Positions 5,416 through 8,465 of a DNA stretch of 8,465 nucleotides are shown in pieces. The notes beneath the pieces were generated by a model, which did not search any database, was not told the DNA's origin, and worked only from the letters and a program-made list of their open reading frames with translations. Each line of letters begins with the position of its first letter. Within the stretch, counting starts at the first letter, position 1. Location: positions 1 to 8,465 of the forward strand of contig CAKORQ010000030.1 in NCBI GenBank assembly GCA_934101445.1, given 5' to 3'. Source of the stretch: an uncultured Bacilli bacterium (GTDB lineage: Bacteria; Bacillota_I; Bacilli_A; RF39; UBA660). The translations under genes were made by a program, and so were the position numbers.

Positions 5416-6261
5416 ATGGAGAAGTATCAAGAGATAGAGCGTAGTATTATTAAGAAATATCGTAAAGAAATATGGAGTAGATTTACAAAGGCTGTTAAAG
5501 ATTATGAACTAATAAATGAAAATGATAAGATTATGGTTTGCATTAGTGGGGGTAAGGATTCATTTTTACTGGCTAAGTGTATTCAAGAATTAGAAAGACA
5601 TGGTAAGGTTAAGTTTGAAGCCCATTATGTGGTAATGGATCCAGGGTATAATGATTATAATAGACAATATATAATTGATAATGCTAAGTTACTTAATATT
5701 CCTATTGAAATATTTAATACAGATATTTTTGATGTCGTAAGCACAGTTGATAGCAAGAGTCCATGTTATTTATGTGCCAAGATGCGAAGAGGACACTTAT
5801 ATAATAAGGCGAAAGAATTAGGTTGTAATAAAATTGCCCTTGGTCATCATTTTGATGATGTTATTGAAACTACTTTACTTTCTATGTTTTATGGTTCCGA
5901 GGTTAAGACTATGTTACCTAAATTACATAGTACCAATTTTGAAGGTTTAGAGTTAATTAGACCTTTATATATGGTTAAAGAAGCAGATATTATTTCATGG
6001 CGGGATAGTAATGATTTAGTATTTATAAATTGTGCTTGTCGTTTTACTGAAGGTTGTTCGTTAATAAATGATGGAACTAGTAAGCGAAAAGAGATTAAAG
6101 AGTTAATAAAGAATTTAAGAAAAGTAAATAGTGATATTGATAATAGTATCTTTAGAAGTATGAATAATATTAATTTAGATTGTGTTTTAGGGACAAAGAA
6201 AAATGGGGAGTATAAGAGCTTTTTGGATGAGTATGAAGATAGAAAAGGTACTTGGGAATAA
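5416..6261 (+). CDS. TtcA-like PP-loop ATPase, probable tRNA 2-thiolation enzyme
   Basis: This 281-residue protein belongs to the TtcA/TtuA group of adenine-nucleotide alpha hydrolases, which adenylate a tRNA base and replace its oxygen by sulfur. The PP-loop S44-GGKDS is clear. C117-YL-C120-AKMRRGHLY corresponds to the CxxC-x-x-RRG motif of TtcA, and GHHFDDVIETTLLSMFYG (143-160) is the family's second signature. M166-L-PKL and R182-PL follow. In E. coli TtcA the central CxxC plus one later Cys bind a [4Fe-4S] cluster. Here the later Cys come as C206-A-C208 and C214 instead of the usual CxxC, so a cluster is likely but its third ligand is uncertain. GAAAGGA at 5398-5404 is the ribosome binding site. 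Co-transcription with the desulfurase fits direct sulfur relay. The tRNA position (C32 in E. coli) cannot be assumed for this lineage. Confidence 0.88.
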   Translation: MEKYQEIERSIIKKYRKEIWSRFTKAVKDYELINENDKIMVCISGGKDSFLLAKCIQELERHGKVKFEAHYVVMDPGYNDYNRQYIIDNAKLLNIPIEIFNTDIFDVVSTVDSKSPCYLCAKMRRGHLYNKAKELGCNKIALGHHFDDVIETTLLSMFYGSEVKTMLPKLHSTNFEGLELIRPLYMVKEADIISWRDSNDLVFINCACRFTEGCSLINDGTSKRKEIKELIKNLRKVNSDIDNSIFRSMNNINLDCVLGTKKNGEYKSFLDEYEDRKGTWE

Positions 6262-6463
6262 TTGGTAAAGTTTTGGTAATTGACTTAATGACAGGCCAAT
6301 AAGTAAATCTTTAAACAAAGAAACATTATGAATTTTATTGTTGTTTTTAATGTTTGGATTATGTTAAAAGTTAATGGTATGAATAAGTTTATCCGGAAGT
6401 ATATTATTAATTAGTTTTATTGAAATTTTAATATTATATTTTAATTTCGAGGAGATACGATTT

Positions 6464-6504
6464 ACAAAACATCAAGTTTGGTTAAGCTAAACTTGATGTT
6501 TTGT
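6464..6504. terminator. Strong, probably bidirectional hairpin terminator
   Basis: ACAAAACATCAAGTTTGG (6464-6481) pairs over 18 positions with 6487-6504 (one G-T wobble) around loop TTAAG. The outer stem is A-rich on the left and T-rich on the right (TGTTTTGT), so either strand's transcript ends its hairpin in a U-rich stretch. It lies 202 bases after the TtcA-like stop and insulates the ligase gene from upstream transcription. Confidence 0.8.
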
Positions 6505-6543
6505 CATAGTTAATAAGTAGTTTATAAAGTTTAGATAAAACAC

Positions 6544-6571
6544 TTGTATTTTGGAAAAATATGGTTAAAAT
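6544..6571 (+). promoter_or_regulatory. Upstream promoter candidate of the ligase gene
   Basis: TTGTAT (6544-6549) and TAAAAT (6566-6571) are separated by 16 bases. The architecture matches the element 73 bases downstream, suggesting tandem promoters or a duplicated element. Confidence 0.4.
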
Positions 6572-6616
6572 AGGGAACGTTATTTGTTTTTATTAGGAAA
6601 TATTTTAAATAATTTC

Positions 6617-6664
6617 TTGTAATTGGCGAAAAATAAGGTAAAATAAAATTAGAAATAGGAGAAG
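6617..6664 (+). promoter_or_regulatory. Proximal promoter and ribosome binding site of the ligase gene
   Basis: TTGTAA (6617-6622) and TAAAAT (6639-6644) have a 16-base spacer. AGGAGAAG (6657-6664) is a strong ribosome binding site just before the ATG at 6669. This places transcription start at about 6651, giving a short leader. Confidence 0.55.
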
Positions 6665-6668
6665 TATT

Positions 6669-8450
6669 ATGTTTGAAAAGAAATTAACAGGTTATGCAAG
6701 CAACGACAAACCACAAAATAAAGGAGCAAAATTTTGGGAAGCTCATCCTATAATACCAGATATTAATATATATACAGCCATTAAGGTTATTAGTAGTTTT
6801 TATCGTGATGAAAAGGCAGTTGATTGTTTAAAATTATCAGCAACTTATCAACAGTTATTAGATGATGCCGTTACCGTATCTATGGCTTTAAAAGAATTAG
6901 GTGTTAAAAAAGGGGATATTATTACCGTATCTATGCCTAACTTTTATCAGGCTGTAGCCGTTTTTATGGCCGCTAATAGAATTGGAGCGACAACAACATT
7001 TTTAAATTCTTTTGCACCAGATGAAGAAATTGTATCATATTTAAATTTGTTTGAAAGTCCCGTTTATATAAATTTTAATCGTAGTGATGAAGAAAATCAG
7101 AAGATTGTCGATAAGACTCATGTTAGATATGTTATTACTTTAGATAAAAGTAAAGTTAATTCTTTAAGTCTTAATGGTAATTATCATTTAACTAAGAGTA
7201 ATACGATTGATTTTAATACTTTAGGATGTTTGGCTAAGTTTCAAAAGAAGACTTTAGAAAATCCATTTAATGCTTTAGATGATGCTTTAATCCTTTATAC
7301 TAGTGGGACAACTGGAAAGCCTAAAGCAGTAGTTTTAACAAATAAGAATATTTTGGCTTCTGGTATTTATATGAAGAATTCAACTAATTTAGAAAATACT
7401 AAAGGCGAGAAAAGTTTAGTTTGTGTTCCGTTTACTTATCCTTATGGTTTTGCTACTTCAACCCTTATGTCGTTAATGTGTGGAAGAACAGCTGTTTTAG
7501 CTCCTGATTTATCCAAAGATAATATTAATTACTATTTGAGCAAAAAGCCAAATATTATTTTTGGAAGCCCCGCCCTTTTGGAACTTATTAAAAAAAATAT
7601 CACTCCTAATGCCGACTTATCGAGTCTTACAACATTTATTTCTGGTGGCGATACTTTAAGCCCAGCTAAAAATGAAGAAGGGGTAAAGTTTTTTCAAGAA
7701 CATAATAGTAATGCCAAGATTTATAATGGTTCAGGTTCTGCAGAAACGGTTGGCGCGAATACAAATGCTATTGGTCAACCAATAAAATTAGATACGGTGG
7801 GAAGAATTTTAACTGGCAGCGACTGTATAATAATTGATGCCGATAAATTTAATAATGAGGGTATTATTGAAGAGAAAAAAATAGGTGAAGAAGGTTTATT
7901 GTGCATTGGTGGCGAACACGTATTTAAAGAATACTATAAAATGCCGGAAAAAACTTTAGATGCTAAGGTTATGTATAAAGGGAAAGAGTATGTTCGTGTC
8001 GGTAGTACTGGTTTTATTGACAATGATGGATATTATCATTTAAAAGGTAGAGATTCCAGATATTATATTATTTCGACTTTAAATAAGGTTTATTGCGATA
8101 GAATTCAATTATTAATGTCATCTATAGATGTTATTGATTCAGTTGCTGTTGTTAAAAAGAAAGATAATGATAAATTATATACGGCTAAGGCTTATGTAGT
8201 GTTAAAAAATGGTGTTCAACCTAGTGAAGAAATTAAAAATCATATTCTAGAGGAATGTAAAAAGCCATTAACTATTTATGGTACTGATGAAGTATCACAA
8301 TTAAATGATTATGAGATTCCAGAAAGTATAGATTTTGTGCCATTTATTCCGAAGACAAAGGCTGATAAAGTGGATTATACTACTTTAGAAGAGTTTGCTT
8401 GGCAAGAAGCAGTTAGTCAACAGAAAAGACTAGCTTTGAAATTAGATTAG
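6669..8450 (+). CDS. AMP-dependent acyl-CoA synthetase/ligase, ANL superfamily
   Basis: This 593-residue cytoplasmic enzyme should activate a carboxylic acid as acyl-adenylate and probably transfer it to CoA or a carrier. The phosphate-binding motif A3 is Y210-TSGTTGKPK219. Motif A5 is N353-GSGSAE359, variant of YGxTE. Motif A7 reads R443-VGSTGFIDNDGYYHLKGR461. The C-terminal catalytic lysine is K567 in IPKTKADKVD. An N-terminal region with KKGDIITVSMPNFYQAVAVF (80-99) and NRIGATTTFLNSF matches long- and medium-chain acyl-CoA synthetases. Two departures are visible. The A7 Asp of the canonical TGD, which holds the AMP ribose, is S446. The hinge region after GR reads DSRYYIISTLNKV, without the usual glycine. 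The substrate cannot be assigned. The enzyme may be a specialised or weakened ligase. The gene appears monocistronic, with its own promoter and strong AGGAG site. Confidence 0.85.
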   Translation: MFEKKLTGYASNDKPQNKGAKFWEAHPIIPDINIYTAIKVISSFYRDEKAVDCLKLSATYQQLLDDAVTVSMALKELGVKKGDIITVSMPNFYQAVAVFMAANRIGATTTFLNSFAPDEEIVSYLNLFESPVYINFNRSDEENQKIVDKTHVRYVITLDKSKVNSLSLNGNYHLTKSNTIDFNTLGCLAKFQKKTLENPFNALDDALILYTSGTTGKPKAVVLTNKNILASGIYMKNSTNLENTKGEKSLVCVPFTYPYGFATSTLMSLMCGRTAVLAPDLSKDNINYYLSKKPNIIFGSPALLELIKKNITPNADLSSLTTFISGGDTLSPAKNEEGVKFFQEHNSNAKIYNGSGSAETVGANTNAIGQPIKLDTVGRILTGSDCIIIDADKFNNEGIIEEKKIGEEGLLCIGGEHVFKEYYKMPEKTLDAKVMYKGKEYVRVGSTGFIDNDGYYHLKGRDSRYYIISTLNKVYCDRIQLLMSSIDVIDSVAVVKKKDNDKLYTAKAYVVLKNGVQPSEEIKNHILEECKKPLTIYGTDEVSQLNDYEIPESIDFVPFIPKTKADKVDYTTLEEFAWQEAVSQQKRLALKLD

Positions 8451-8465
8451 AAACTTATTAATAAA

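Larger units (their letters stand above)
6262..6668. other. 407-base intergenic region
   Basis: This gap separates the thiolation operon from the acyl-ligase gene. It holds TTGGTAA twice (6262-6268, 6273-6279), a TTGACT (6280-6285) without a good -10, and an inverted repeat AAACATTA/TAATGTTT (6321-6328, 6348-6355). A 28-codon ATG frame lies at 6328-6414 and lacks a ribosome binding site. A strong terminator hairpin (6464-6504) and two similar promoter-like elements (6543-6572, 6616-6645) follow. A GAGGAG at 6449-6454 has no ATG, GTG or TTG at usable distance. No known riboswitch or tRNA fold was recognised. The first 200 bases may be a long 3' UTR or a small transcript. Confidence 0.6.

Noticed and set aside
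6328..6414. 28-codon ATG frame with hydrophobic start (MNFIVVFNVW...)
   Set aside because: No convincing ribosome binding site and AT-rich filler composition; noted in the intergenic entry but not called as a gene.
6422..6448. Inverted repeat GAAATT/AATTTC as a terminator or operator
   Set aside because: Only six pairs with mismatched interior in AT-rich DNA and no T-run afterwards; expected by chance.
6449..6463. GAGGAG ribosome-binding-like site
   Set aside because: No ATG, GTG or TTG follows at usable distance; only an ATT lies there, running into the terminator hairpin.
1..8465. Mycoplasma-type code (TGA as Trp)
   Set aside because: All genes read through to full length with TGG for Trp and no internal TGA; the single TGA stop is followed by TAA, so it gives no support for recoding.

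Overview
The window is a very AT-rich chromosomal segment with strong AGGAG-type ribosome binding sites, short intergenic gaps and AT-skewed codons. UGG encodes Trp throughout, and seven of the eight genes end in TAA or TAG. This fits a low-GC Firmicute. The first gene resembles large surface-protein families of uncultured gut Bacilli/Mollicutes-like lineages, so such an organism is my best inference. TGA does not interrupt any of the genes, so the standard bacterial code is more likely than the Mycoplasma code.

Layout. 96-1661 encodes a membrane-anchored extracellular protein. Its C-terminus has the W-T-M-S-P ... G-A-R-P-V-L-N-L pattern of C-type-lectin-like variable modules. The codons there are unusual, and a perfect GC-rich hairpin lies just downstream, followed by an ordinary intrinsic terminator. 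1827-2420 (+) is a pRiA4b ORF-3-like protein. It converges on an ASCH-domain gene (2438-2818, -), whose last codons and stop lie inside a long hairpin. That gene is divergent from an unrecognised 130-residue protein (2894-3286). 3384-4109 is a small protein-kinase-fold protein, closed by a terminator that overlaps its stop codon. A perfect G-quadruplex motif follows.

4252-6261 is a two-gene operon of a NifS/IscS-like cysteine desulfurase and a TtcA-like PP-loop ATPase, very probably a tRNA thiolation unit in which the first enzyme supplies sulfur to the second. A 407-base gap then holds a strong hairpin terminator and two similar promoter-like elements ahead of an AMP-dependent acyl-ligase of the ANL superfamily (6669-8450), which has lost the usual ribose-binding Asp.

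The most interesting candidate is the C-terminus of the first gene, which could be the variable region of a diversity-generating retroelement or of another cassette-diversification system. No reverse transcriptase or template repeat is present in the window, so this remains a hypothesis. No tRNA, rRNA, CRISPR array, transposase or integrase was seen.
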